Shown in pieces: positions 13,301-33,918 of a stretch of DNA of 64,000 nt. Source of the stretch: Brevipalpus yothersi (taxonomy: Eukaryota; Arthropoda; Arachnida; Trombidiformes; Tenuipalpidae); the NCBI GenBank assembly GCA_003956705.1, contig QZCP01000233.1, positions 1 through 64,000 on the forward strand. The letters are read 5' to 3'. The first letter of the stretch is position 1, and the number at the start of each line of letters is the position of its first letter. The notes beneath the pieces are model-generated. The model had not been told where the DNA came from. It ran no database searches and saw nothing but the letters and a program-made list of their open reading frames with translations. A program made the position numbers and the translations under genes.

Positions 13301-14319
13301 CTTGTAGTATACCTAAATTAGAGGAGTAAAGATGCGGCAGTTGTGAAAATTGGGAAACTTCGGAAATGGGCTGACAGAAGAATACCTCTTGCTCCTTCAA
13401 TCAATTTTTTCCTGGCTGGAATTGAAAAGGGATCAGCTTTGAACATTGCAGAAGCCTCCTCCAAAAGTTTGGAAGCCCTTTCAACTCTTTGCAAAGAAAC
13501 GGGCATATCTTGACGAAGAATTTGATCATCACTACTATTGATTGTTTCCCGACCGACCTGTGGAAGAGGAAGATGAATTGATTATATCTTGCCGCCAAGA
13601 ATGAGCCAATGAGGAACATGAAGGGAAGTATCTAAAGGAAGTCATCTTGAGAATATAAATTCTGAGCCAAACTATGGTGCATAAACAACTGGCGCGATCC
13701 TATTTTAAGATGGTAATCATAGAAGATGATTCACACTTTCTCGGGTTACAATCCATGATCTTACATCATCATATGTGCATTGAATATTTGAGCAATAAGA
13801 AAAAAGAGTCAGAGAGAATCAATTTCACCCAAAATTGTGATTCTCATCAATACCGAGGAAAGTGAAATCTAATTAAAGAAGTTTCAAACTTAATTCGAGG
13901 ATAGATAAGTATCACACCTTTATCAAGTTGGCCACCGCTTTGCTGACCGCTTGGACAGGCTTTTCCAAGTCTGGCATTGCACTGCCATCCTCAGCATCTT
14001 CATGTAAGATTACCAAACGGGAAACCTTAAAGAGGTGAGAGGCGAGAAAATTATCATCATTTTGTCATTAATTTTGCATTCATAAGCGCATCAAAGTGGG
14101 ATGGGTAGAGGTAGAAGTAGAAGTATTAATAGTAATTGATGTAGTAGTAATAAAATTATGAGTGAGAGAGAGATTACTCAGAAGATTACAAGAATTAATG
14201 ATAATCGTGAAAGTATGAAGGAAGAATGAAACATATGAGTGGTTAATGGTTGTGCAACTAACCTGCTGAGCTACTGGCTCGAGAATACTCTCGATTGTTT
14301 TGGTATGAAAAACCGGCAT
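7369..14319 (-). CDS. Vinc: Vinculin
   Basis: Actin- and talin-binding adaptor of cell-matrix and cell-cell adhesions. Constitutive exons, 5' to 3': 14263-14319, 13918-14025, 13386-13557, 13167-13312, 11676-11844, 11042-11194, 9722-10967, 9539-9630, 9391-9472, 8551-8696, 7962-8088, 7772-7884, 7622-7712, 7369-7538; all have GT-AG borders. The start MPVFHTKTIESILEPVAQQ is the conserved vinculin N-terminus. The large exon carries the repeated four-helix head domains, exon 8551-8696 the proline-rich linker (PPRPP motifs), and the last four exons the tail (KQWSSKDNEIIAAAKRMALLM), ending in PWYQY. Product is about 956 residues, near the animal norm, or about 1017 with the cassette exon 9075-9257. 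Oddity: exon 11042-11194 has one extra base (T run at 11160-11163) that breaks the frame; every other junction is phase-consistent. Confidence 0.96.
9075..9257 (-). CDS. Candidate vinculin cassette exon (linker insert)
   Basis: An open segment of 183 nt (61 codons) between vinculin exons 9391-9472 and 8551-8696. It has a pyrimidine-rich acceptor (CTTCTCACACAG) and a weaker donor (AAAAAG then GTTTGA). Both borders are phase 1, matching its neighbours, so it can be included or skipped without frame change. The encoded segment begins SPILDSSSTNLK and is rich in Ser, Asn and His. It would sit just before the proline-rich linker between head and tail. Vertebrate metavinculin has a spliced insert in the same general region, but I see no clear similarity to it. 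Inclusion in mRNA is inference. Confidence 0.65.
11157..11165 (-). other. Apparent one-base frameshift in vinculin
   Basis: In the exon 11042-11194 the upstream half reads vinculin-like (KKTDEAAENR) in the phase set by the acceptor, and the downstream half (NYLASRMTDEINQIIRV) in the next frame. The change occurs at a run of four T on the plus strand (four A on the coding strand); three would keep frame. Total constitutive exon length is 2872 nt, one more than a multiple of three. Confidence 0.8.
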
Positions 14320-15088
14320 TTTAACGACTTTTAACAATCCACTTGGTCATTAACAAACACACAGACACCCCGGATGATAATAATAATCACTTTCACTTTG
14401 ATTAATCTTCCTTAATCAATGGAAAGTTGAACACGAAGATTAGCAAATATCGTGAATCATCAAACAGACACACCAAAAATCAAATACCACAAGAAGAAGT
14501 GGAAGTTAGAGAGAAGTTAGATGAGGAAAAGCAGTGGCTTATGGATGGAGAGAGAGAGATGTAAACATGCAGCATCCGCACGCCGGATGGAAACTTTCTC
14601 TCTCATCCTCTCTCTCTCCTTCTCTCTCGCGGATCTTGTCTCTCTCTCTCCCTCATCTCTCACAAGCCCAAAAAAGTTCATCATGGTATCTCGGCATATA
14701 TTATTTGCCATCGAAAATGGTTTACTAGCAAGAGAGAGAAAATCTATTTTCGGGATCTTACCCATCACAAGTTTCAATTCGATAACTTTTTCAAAACAGA
14801 GCCTCTCTCTCCAGAGCGCATGAGTAAAGTTAAGACCCAAGTCGAAACATGAAGAAAAGGAAGCAAGCCGCCGTCTGTTGATCAAGCAGACTCAATTAAA
14901 TTGTCAATTTTAATACTATCAGACGACCAATATAATAGAAGATTCAATGTTAGATCGAATTCTGTTTTCGATCGACTTCCATCTGCCTCAACGGCATTTA
15001 GGCCTGTCTCTCTTTCTCTTTCTATGGATCTTTTGCCTTTAGTCCTCTCTCTGTATCACTAGCTTGACGGAAGCTTTTTGGACCCGCG

Positions 15089-15127
<39 letters not shown>

Positions 15128-15445
15128 TCCTTCACCGGTTTCGGTTGTGTGTTTGGCTTGTGTCACGCTTTCGAATCTAACTTTTTATAAAAAAATTGCA
15201 TCATTTGGGCGGAGCTATATTTACCGATGTAAATAATAAATCGACGATGAATGAGTGAATAAAGTTGAGGGAAAATAATTGGACACAGTTGATGGAGGTT
15301 ACTTAAAAACAATTTGTGAACATTTCTCTTTTTTTTCATTTCGATTGAACTCCATACATTATGAAGAATTCTGTTTATCGATCGATTTTTGAACAAGAAA
15401 AGCAACACATCACACAATTTAACTGTACAATATGATTTGTGTGCA
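14320..15445. other. Upstream region of vinculin with E2 copy B
   Basis: No gene is seen. It contains the vinculin upstream sequence, short GA/CT-rich stretches at 14.5-14.7 kb, and the second copy of repeat E2, ending about 0.3 kb beyond the stop codon of the phosphatase gene. Confidence 0.6.
14914..15160. repeat. Dispersed repeat E2, copy B
   Basis: Second copy of the element at 5231-5459, same orientation, with a longer GA tract (15092-15124). It ends at the same TTTGGCTTG. Like copy A, it lies about 0.5-0.6 kb upstream of a minus-strand start codon (vinculin). Confidence 0.85.
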
Positions 15446-18400
15446 TTAATCGCTTTCAACTATAAGCTCAATGGTCTCTTCATATCTCTCATCATCCTCA
15501 TCATCATCCTTTGATGATTTACAATTTTTTGTCCCATCTTTTCGAGGTGGTAGTGGTGACTCACGATCTGATAAGTTCAGATCGCGAGGATCCAGGTTTT
15601 CGATATCCAAGTTATCCAAAAGTTTTGCAATCTCTTTCTCCTCCTCATCTTCTTCCTCCTCTTCATTCTCCTCTTCTTCGGACTCTTCCTCTTCGTCATC
15701 AGATCCCTCTGATTCTTGTGGTGCTTTTTCCACGATCTCCTTGACTTCATCTAGATCAACACCAAGCTCACCCCAATCAATATTTTCGATACCCTCTTTT
15801 TCAAGTTCATTCAATAGCACATCAATTTCGCCATCTTCTTCGATTACATCCATATTTTGACTCAATTCAGCTTTTGTCTTCGATTTGATGAGCTTCAAAA
15901 TTTCTGCTGTTGACGATCGAGTTAGGCCACCTCTGGCTTGCTGCTGTGGCTGTTCTTCCTCTTCGGATTCTTCTTCTTCTGTCTCATCTTCCTCTTCTTC
16001 TTCCTCATCTTCTTCCTCCTCTTCCTCGGATGATTCCGAAGAATCACTTTGAATAGTTACTGATTTTTTCAAAATCTTCTGATTACTCTTGTTATCGGTC
16101 ATTGAATTTTCTTTTTTCGCCTCCGTCCTGTCTTCATTTCTGATCGGCTCGACTTTCTTCATCTCTGATTTAATAGGAGCTGATTGTTGGACATTCTTCA
16201 CAGAATTGCCATTAAAATTGCCTGTAGAACGGTGGGGGTCCACGTTGATAGAACGGGGCTCCTCTTGGACCGTATTGCTGATTGATTTGGTGGTAATTGG
16301 TAATTTGTTGGTTGGGGTTGGGGTTGGTGTTGTTGTAGTAGTAGACGACAGGGACGAAGGCTTCACCTCGTTTTTTGAAGCCGGTTGAGGGGCTTGGGTA
16401 AGGTTATTTGGGCTTCTAATTGGACTAGTTTCAGATTTGGGGACGATACGTTCATCAGCTGACCAAATAGAACCTCCGACAATATTTTTAGCTTTTGGTC
16501 GACGAAGACCGAAAACTTTTGGCTTGGGAGCTTCCGGAGTGGGCTCAGGTTGGACTGGAGTTGGACATTCAACTTTCATCTCGAACCTTGTCGGTGGCTG
16601 TTGAACATCAGTTCTCACCATAGCCTTAGGTGGCTCAGGTTGAACAGGGAACTTGGGTTGACTGATCTGATTGACTTTTGGAGAAGGGCTTTCAGCTGTG
16701 ATGGATCTTCTACGAGGACCAACTTGGCCAGTCAAATCTGAACTTCGACGTCTTCTTCTCCATGGATAAACTGGCTCCGCTGCTTGAGGCTCTTCATTTT
16801 CCTGGGAAGGCCTTCTTCGAAGTGTTGGTCGAGATTCTGTTGTGATTTTCTTTGGTTGAACTTTTTCGGTCACTTTTTCAGGTACTTTTTCAGGTACTTT
16901 TTGAGGCACAATTTCAGGTTTCTTAATGGGTTGCTTCTCTGGACTCTTACTTGGAAATTTATCTTTATTCACTTGTGGAGTTACCATAGTTGCTTTAGGA
17001 ACTGTATTCGAAATTTTATTTGGCTTAGGATCAAATAGATCCGCTGGTGGAGGTGGAGGTGGCTTAGGTATCGACATGGTAGCTACTACTGGTTCCGATT
17101 TTTTAGGCTCATTTGCGATGGATGGACTTTTGGGCTTCATATCATTCCTCATCATGGGAGTTGAATTTTGCTGCTGCTGCTGTGGTTGAATCATTGTTTT
17201 GGGCCTAGAATCTAGGGAAGCTTTGTTCATTATTGAATTCGATGGAGCCTCAGGAGGGTTTCTAACTGTTCGATTATCAGGAATATTCCTGGGAGCTCGA
17301 TTATCTTGGACAGGTGCTTTACGTTTATCATCATTTGCATAGAGCATTTGATTTGCCTCCTTAATTGCTGCCTCCTTACTTTTCTGTCGTTTCAAGCTAT
17401 CCTTTTTGGATGCCCACTTGGTACCACTCTTTGATTTTTTCACCCTCTCATATGCACAATAATCTCGATGAGGATCCCGATTCACTTGTGGATCTTTAGT
17501 TCGCTGTAGACCTTTGGTTTCCACAGGTTTCCACTTTTTGGCAGCTCCTGTGTTAGGCTGTACAACGGGCCTTGGAGTACGAGCTGGAGCATTACTGTCC
17601 TTCGACTGGAATATGCTTAATATTGAGGTCAATTTTTTCGGCGCTGAACGCTCAGTTTGACCATCTATTTGAGCACCAGAATCAGAGGTGTCCTGGTTAT
17701 CACCAAACTTCCAATCCGCTTTTAACTTATTGGGAGTTGGAGCTCGAGTTTTATCATCATCTTCTACTTTCTTGAACATTTGCAACTTATTTTTAACACT
17801 TGTCGCTCCTTTGAGCATAGCTTTTTCAGCTTCAATCTCCATCCGCTTCTTTTTTGTGAAAGGATCTTCGATCTCTTCCTTCTCTTTCTTACCAACATAT
17901 TCTTTCTCCATTTTTTTGAGCTGATCAATGAATCCATCGTTTGGCTTTACAAATGCTCGAGCTTCTTTCACCTAGATTTGAGATGAAAATGTCAATACTT
18001 TTCTAAAATATTTCTAAAATATTTTCTCCTCCAAATTAGTGGTGTAGTCATTATTAACGAGATTCACCTCATTGAATGCTTCGTTGAACCCTTTCTTTTC
18101 CTTGTACATGAGATAGGCAATACAAACAGCCGTTGATCGGGATAGACCAGGCTTACTTCCATCACAATGAACTAGGCAACTACCAGCATGACGACCAGAA
18201 TCAATGAAATCGAATATCTCATCCAGATATGGCTTCAAATTTGTGCTATTGGAATCGACGATGTTCTGGGATAAATAATTATATTCATCTTCGTACAGAT
18301 TATCCACATTATTTGAGGCTAAATTGAGAATGTGTGTGATTCCGAATTCATCCAAAGTTTTCTTGTGATGAGCTACATCATGAGAACCTTGAAGGAGGAA

Positions 18401-19201
18401 GAGAATTTGAATCCATTAGTTTATTTGAATTAACATTTGACAATCTTGACCCTCCATGCAGACATGTAAAAAAATGCTAAAGAAATTTTGCCCCATGAAC
18501 TCATCGAATAATGTTCCGATAACTATTCCAGTATGCTAAATTAGCTACTTAACACTAGAAATAATTATATTTTGACTGTTTTTGACGATAAATCAAGCTA
18601 AAGAAGGCGTTTTGAGTGAAGGTCAAAAGTTCGATCATAAGCGTAACTGTTTACTAGACTTGGCAAGCTTCAAATACATGAAGTGAGAAAGTGTGTAGGA
18701 AAGTAAAATTTCGGCGAATCATGTCGGGAATATAGTAATCATTTTGGATAATTAAATGCAAATTAACGAGATTTCAGCCTACTAATGAGATCAATTTTCG
18801 TTTGCATTTCCGGTGAAATGTGAGAAAACATGTATGAGTCAATGATATTGATTGCTTTCTACTATTGTCAAGTAAATGACTTCATCAGCTAAAAAATTGA
18901 TTTTAATTGTAGAAATTTTCCCCTCCAACAGCAAGACTTGTGAAAATCTTTGGAAATAAAAAATCTTACCTATCATGAATCCTGGTAAAATGAGGCCAAC
19001 TTGAAGGTCCAATTTTCTATTGGGCTCATTTTCTTTGCCACTAGAACGATTTTCATCGCCCACCGATTTCAATCCTTTTGCACTTCTTTTTTCCACTAAT
19101 TTATCACCACTAGCAGTGACCACATTGGTTTCAACTTTTTTAAGTTTTCGTTGAGAAAAATTTTGAATTTCATTCCACAGACCACTTCGATCTTCCATCA
19201 T
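15446..19201 (-). CDS. DUSP19-like dual-specificity phosphatase with altered P-loop and long acidic tail
   Basis: Exons 18970-19201, 18068-18387 and 15446-17971 join in phase to 1025 residues. The N-terminus (LWNEIQNFSQRKLKKV, then DLQVGLILPGFMIG, SHDVAHHKKTLDEFGITHILN) follows the order of DUSP19, a small MAPK-pathway phosphatase of about 200 residues. The signature loop reads HCDGSKPGLSRS: Cys152 and Arg161 are separated by eight residues, whereas active dual-specificity phosphatases have C-x5-R. A three-residue insertion in this loop predicts an inactive or scaffold-like protein. The rest of the domain ends in exon 3 (KPNDGFIDQLKKME). Exon 3 then continues with more than 800 residues of disordered, Pro/Lys/Ser-rich sequence, an Arg cluster (WRRRRRSS), several Glu/Asp runs and a conserved-looking segment near GEIDVLLNELEKEGIENIDW. 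Function of the tail is unknown. The stop is TTA on the plus strand at 15446. Confidence 0.88.
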
Positions 19202-21376
19202 GATTTTGACGAATTTTTATTATTATCGAAAATATAACATTCTTATCAACATTTTCACACAGATTTGAGAATTTATTGTATCACTTTCGAATAGATAGAG
19301 TCATAACGATTCACAAATAGAGAACATCTCAGCAAACATTCATTCAAATTTTTTCACCAAATGAAGGGAATTTTGGAATCGAAAAAAATAGTCAATTTGT
19401 TGGAGTATGAGCAAAATTTGTATGAGGCTGGCAAAAGAGTGGAAGAGTGGAAGAGAATGAGTTGAGATGTGAGAGAAGGATGAATGCTAGTATAACTCAT
19501 CGGTAGAGGCTACGCAGTTATCGAAAAATAGAAAAGCAAGAATTCAGGCTGTTAGTCTGCTGACATGAATCCAAAATGATGATGTGGATGACGATGCTCA
19601 CTGGAGGATGATAAGATGCATACATGAGACTTTTTTTTCTTTCACTCACATTACACTGAATTTGATTCTAATTTTAGAATGTTTCCGTTCATGATAGATA
19701 CGAGCAAAATTTTTCGAAATAGGCCAAGAATCTTTGGGAGAAGCTGTTAAGCTCCATCAACTGGTGGCTTATTACTAACTAACTCAGCATCCACATCAAC
19801 ATATCGGTGTTAGTGTGGAAAGAAAAAAATTTTCAATGGCTTTGTAAGTGACACTTCATAACATGGCCCATAGCATCAATATTCTGTAAACAAACTGATT
19901 TGAAAGGTTGATTTGAGCCTCTCGAAAACTACACTGTACATTTCAGCAGCTTCATGCAAGAATCATTAGACAGAATTCTAATTTCGAATTGTATTCCTTG
20001 AGCTGATGAACAGCTCACGGTGAGAGTCTTCGAGAACACTTGGCAAAATCTTGTATGAATGATGAGAATCAATTTTTTTTCTGCTCACTTTGATATTCGA
20101 ACTTGTGACAGATTGTAAACGAATGAAAAGTTTATCAGTCAAAAAGAGACCCAGGTGAACAATAAATGCAAAAAATTTATTGTCATATAGATTACACCAA
20201 TATCACGAGCATTTTCCGAAAAACTTTTCCAAAATCTTACGAAAAATTTTTGCCTATGCCTGGACACATACACATTTGAGCAATAAAACGGAGCGCTCGG
20301 AACGGCTTTCCAAGAGAAACTGAGACAGCTGAGAGCGGTAAGCCAAAAACCAGAAGCCAAGAGAGAGCCGAAAAGAGAGAGAGCTTAAGAGAGAGAGAGA
20401 GAGCAAGTTTGAACTGAATATTCGAAAGCGGCTATACAACGATTTTCATGATGGAATGGCATTTGAATATTTCATGGGGAAAGAATATGATCTGATATTC
20501 GAGAGAATTGCTACTTGAAATTCTGACAGAGGCTTACGAGAGCACAAAGTTTTCTCTCCAATTTAGATGACAGGAAGGGTATGATCACTTGTTTGTTGGG
20601 ACATATATTCAAGATCATTTCAAGTATATCATGGATATCCTCAAACAATTTTCAGAATTTCTTTCAAATGATTTGCTTGAAATAAAAGTTCAGAGTACTT
20701 TCTTTCGATACGGTACTTTTGTTAATCATCAAATCTGATGGTAGAAGAAATTATGTTGTTATTGTTAACATGGAGTCGATTAAGACGCTCAGGCTATTTG
20801 ATGGCTGCGTTGAGCAACGCGATCAGTCACAAAGTGATAAAATGACAACCATCCACAGAATTGGGCACAAAAATGTAATAAACGTGCTAATCAATTGCGT
20901 GAAAAATAATTAATTAAAAAAACAAATTGAAGCTCGTTCCCTGAAAAATAACAGGGAAATCATATCACAACTAAAAAATCATCTATTTGTGTAATGTAAA
21001 AATGCAAAGATGATCCCAAAGTCTCCAAAATATAATAATATAATAAAATGTGAAAGTTGTCTTGAAATGTCTTGAATGTTTCGATGTGATTATATTGTCA
21101 CAGAATCATTTGAAAGTAAACACCAAACAAGGATAAAATGCACATGGCAATGAGTCGACTGATTACTTACCAAGAAGAAATTTTAGCATCATTTACCATC
21201 AAAAAGGATCATAGAAATATGAGTGACACATCGAAACACTTCCATCGTTACTGGTGTGGCTGACTTCATTTTCCATCTTAACTTGTCTATCACTCTTCTC
21301 TATTGCTTCATTACATTTCCAGTATGTACAGATTTTAAGATACAATACTAATCATCAACTCATATTGATCATAATT
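19202..21376. other. Intergenic region between phosphatase gene and SARAF
   Basis: No gene is seen apart from the second copy of repeat E1 (about 20203-20712). The phosphatase (-) and SARAF (+) genes are divergent, so both promoters should lie here. Confidence 0.55.
20203..20712. repeat. Dispersed repeat E1, copy 2
   Basis: Second copy of the element at about 6131-6712, same orientation. It is shorter in the GA tract and has a single unit of the CAGCTGAGA minisatellite. Flanking sequence outside the shared block is unrelated, which makes the borders fairly clear. Confidence 0.85.
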
Positions 21377-22298
21377 ATGTTTCATTTAAATCCACTTTTT
21401 GTCAGTGTGATCATTCTGTTAATCTCAATTGAAGAGAGTTCAACGCGTTCTGATCGAATCAAATTAAAAGATATTCAAGCTTTAACACTAAGGAAAGGAC
21501 AATGGACATCAGCCAGAAGAACGAAACCAATTCCACAATTAGCTTGCGTTGGTGGCACAGCACACTGTTCATATCAACCGGAAACTGTCCAATGTCTCAA
21601 CAAAGGATGGGATGGTAAGATTAGTTCAAGATCATTTTGTCGTCCACAATCAATTCGATTATATATATATAATTACAGGTGTATCAGTTAATTGGGAATG
21701 CAAAGCAGAAATGGATAAAAAATACGCTTTCGGCCAGCTCGACATCTCTTGTGAAGGTTACGATCATTCTGATGACTCGTACGTTTATGCAGGCTCATGT
21801 GGCTTAGAGTATACAATTAATTATGTTGATTCTTCTTCTGGAAAGTATCAACAGCCACCACCACCTATTTACCATAGCTCCAGGGAAGCTACCAAAGAAG
21901 GATCTATTCTAGCATTATTCGCATTTTTGGTGCTACTTTTTCTTTTTTGGCTTTTTTGTAGCGGAAGTCATCAAGCTAATAGGACTCATTCGGCACCTCC
22001 ACCAGCAGGATTCATGCCAGATTATCAAGAGCCACCACCATCATACAGATCATCTTCTTCTTATGCTCGTTCTAACGAAACCTCTGATGGTCCTGGTTTT
22101 GGGACTGGACTAGTGACCGGAAGTGTGCTAGGTTATCTGGCTGGTAAAAATTCTGGAGATAGTACGAGAACAAGTCCACCGAGACACAATTATTACACTC
22201 GTTCACGTGACTCTTGTCCTCCTTATGAGCCACCTCCAGAACGCGATTCTTCTCCAACTCGTATAGCTAAGGGTTTTGCTACTTCCAAAAATAGGTAA
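21377..22298 (+). CDS. SARAF: SARAF, store-operated calcium entry regulator
   Basis: Single-pass ER membrane protein that dampens store-operated calcium entry by acting on STIM1. Exons 21377-21614 and 21679-22298 with a 64-bp phase-1 intron give 285 residues (human about 339). The ATG at 21377 opens a signal-peptide-like stretch (PLFVSVIILLISI). Family hallmarks: KLKDIQALTL, PIPQLACVGGTAHC, QCLNKGWDG then NWECKAEMD, SCEGYDHSDDSYVYAGSCGLEY, a membrane span near residues 153-177, and a C-terminal GFGTGLVTGSVLGYLAGKN. The paired cysteines of the luminal domain are present. The reading frame stops at TAA immediately after AGG, and that same GGTAAAT is a possible splice donor (see 23622-23721). 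Confidence 0.93.
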
Positions 22299-25163
22299 AT
22301 TGATGGCTCTTGTAATTTTTTTTCGACAAAATTGGGAAAAGTCAAAAATTTAACCAGCCCTCCATTATTTTAATAAAATCAGACAAAGTCTTCGAGAAGC
22401 ATTGTTTCTTGGAAAATCGCTCGAAATCAGTCGAAAATAGATAAAATTCATCTAACCTGTGCGAAAATGAGACAAATTTTAGGGGGATATATTTCTATCT
22501 TGGCTAATTCCAAAGTTCATAGTGATTAGTTTAGTGATAGTGATAGCGGATCATTAAACTGTGAAAGTTTCTATATGATAGCACTTCTAGTTTTGAGAAT
22601 AAAACGAATTAACTGAAGCGACCTCGAACTAGAATTTATCGTCGATGAGAAAAATTGGTGGGAAAAGAGGCTTTCAGCAGCGGCATTGAAAAAACCTCTG
22701 ATTTTTCCTAAGACCATCAGGCCTAATCATTTTGATTTTATCTAATGATGAAATGCATTTTTTAATTTTCTGACCATTAGGGACGCTTTTGAATGATGAG
22801 ATTTAATTTTCTGCAACGTTCCCGATCTTTATCAGCCTGAAAACTCAAAGCTTCCTCTGGTTGACCAGAGAACATGATTGTATTGAGACATTTTTGATGT
22901 GTCCATTCTTGTATTAGGGCTACCATCATGTTGTTAATCATTAGTCTTGCTTCCTCTCCCCTTCTATCATATTATAATTACGAACAGGATCGATATTACC
23001 AGGTCCACACATCTGTTGGATCTAAAAGATTAATCTCTTGCTCTGTAATTACGATTTTTCTCCAGTTTTTTTTTATAGAAATATTGTTCTTTTCTCACCT
23101 TCTCATTAAAAGATTACATTTGTTGGACCATTTACTGTTCTACAGGCAAGCATTAATTCATGATGCCTTGAGATTCACATTGAACACTACTTGATAATCA
23201 ACACCAATCTAAACATCATTTGCGACCGCTTGATTCAAGAAGTTTTGCCAATCAAACAATTTTTACCAGACCCAAGAAGTTGAAATGCATTGATAAGATC
23301 CATTTGCCATAAACAAATCACACCAAAACCAAATCGGCAATCCATTGATCACTGAAAACTGCCATCATCGACACTAATTGTTTACAAAAACATGTGAACA
23401 ATGTTTACTAAACATTGAGTCATGCTGTTTTCAGAGCAAACCTCTTTAAGAGCCTCTGGTGATGAGCATATCGATATGTGCTTCAATTGTAGTTCACAAG
23501 TGTTTTAATTGAAGATTTTAATTGGAAAAAAAAAGTAATTGTGAGAGAAAATAATTACTCGAGCCTAAGAACTAAATTAGATACTATTGATAAGACAATA
23601 TAAAGTATCAATTTTTTTCAGACCACGGAGACATGAACTTCATCAAGATGGTGACAGAGCTTCAGCTCACTGGATTGATCAAAGTTTTAATTATAAGAAT
23701 TTTCCAAATTTCCCGTTTTGAATCATTATTTAAGAGGACGACTAGGGTTTTCGAAATGTTCTTGTCATGGAGAAATTTTGTGATTATCAAGATTATGCCT
23801 GTCATCGCGTCTCTGAAAGGATTATGGCTCTGGAGCTAATATGAGTAAGTTATTAAAATGTCGAATTTTTGAGATGACTAAGAAATGTCATTTCATGAAC
23901 GAAAAAATTCCATGAACTTTTTCCTTTATCATTGATAACAAAAATTTTTTCAAAAATGACTTATCAGCTCAAAGTAGGCCAAAACGGAAAGTTTTTTGAG
24001 TTGCATTTGAGAGATATGAGAATAGCAGAGAACAAACAATTTCGAGGACTGATAAAATGGTCACAAAAGTGGAATAAAATGAGAGAAATAAAAGAGAGAA
24101 TTCTGCATAAAGCCAACTTCCGTTGGTATTAAGTCTTTATTTGCAACAAATTATTTTATCCCAATCGTCAAGAGAAAAGGTTTCAACAATTCTCACAGAG
24201 AAATTTCGCTCTCTCTGCCTCAGATGACGATACAAAATGCAACCCACAGATAACTTTTCTAGATCTAAAGATGTTTCACATCACAGCTTTGCCCTTTTTA
24301 TTACAAACTTATCGCTTCGTCCCAAAATGATGAGAGAAGCTGAGAATTTACCGGAACCATCCTGTTCTCTGAATATTGAGTAATAATCTGTTACAAGAAA
24401 AATTGTTTCGCAAATACATCACTAACTCATGAATGATCATAGATGAGATTTGATTTTGAGATCATCCAGTTTCATAAAAGAACTATACCGTATATATATA
24501 TATGTATATGTAAGAACAAGTATCAAGTCAAAAATACACATCTCAATCACTAAGTTTGAGGGAAAGAGAATCGAAATCTTTCAAAAAACTTGAAAACGAA
24601 GCGACACACGAGGGATGGAGCAGAGAAGCTGAGAGTAAAGAATTTACATATTCATTTGCTTGATTGATAATTGCATTGGCTTATCTTTCTTTCTCCAGCT
24701 TTTCTGGGACATTGTTGAGATCGTTGAGAGAAAGAGAGAGAGGATTGTTGTAATAGCTGAAAAAGGTGAAAATTTGTCAACAGAATGATAATTTCACCCA
24801 TATGCTATCGAGGGGTTTTTGAAGTAGCTCAGACTAAGAAATGAGGTCACTAGAATAAAGATGGTACCAGGACGTCCAGCAAACATCATCATCATTAGAT
24901 CCTATATCGTTAGCTTTTCCCATGGACATGGCTGAAATGAAATGGCATTTGGAGAAGCTGGGAGGATGCTTGATTTTTCCACACGATAATAAGTATGAAG
25001 AGAGGGGAGAAAAAAATTAGATATACACATTCAGCAAACGTTGATTGCTAGACATTGATGACACTTTTTTCTCTCTAATTTAGTCGAGTCCATTTCAAAG
25101 AAGAAGAAACACAGCGAAAAGAATTTAAGAATAAATCAGATCCAATGGACAAAAAAAACGAGA
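22299..25163. other. Intergenic region downstream of SARAF
   Basis: No independent gene is seen. The only candidate coding piece is a possible alternative SARAF 3' exon at 23622-23721. Other short reading frames look random. Confidence 0.5.
23622..23721 (+). CDS. Possible alternative terminal exon of SARAF
   Basis: A pyrimidine-rich acceptor (ATTTTTTTCAG) precedes an open segment that joins in phase to the candidate donor at 22294 and adds 32 residues (starting PRRHELHQDGDRASAH) before TGA. A frame of this length can be open by chance, so this is tentative. Confidence 0.35.

Positions 25164-33918
<8,755 letters not shown>

Noticed and set aside
18150..18166. Intron inside the phosphatase signature (AGTAAG in the insert)
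   Set aside because: The inserted sequence is only nine bases and the frame continues on both sides; no intron of that size exists.
23932..24132. 66-codon basic frame downstream of SARAF
   Set aside because: No family, no clear splice structure, and typical of chance frames in this region.
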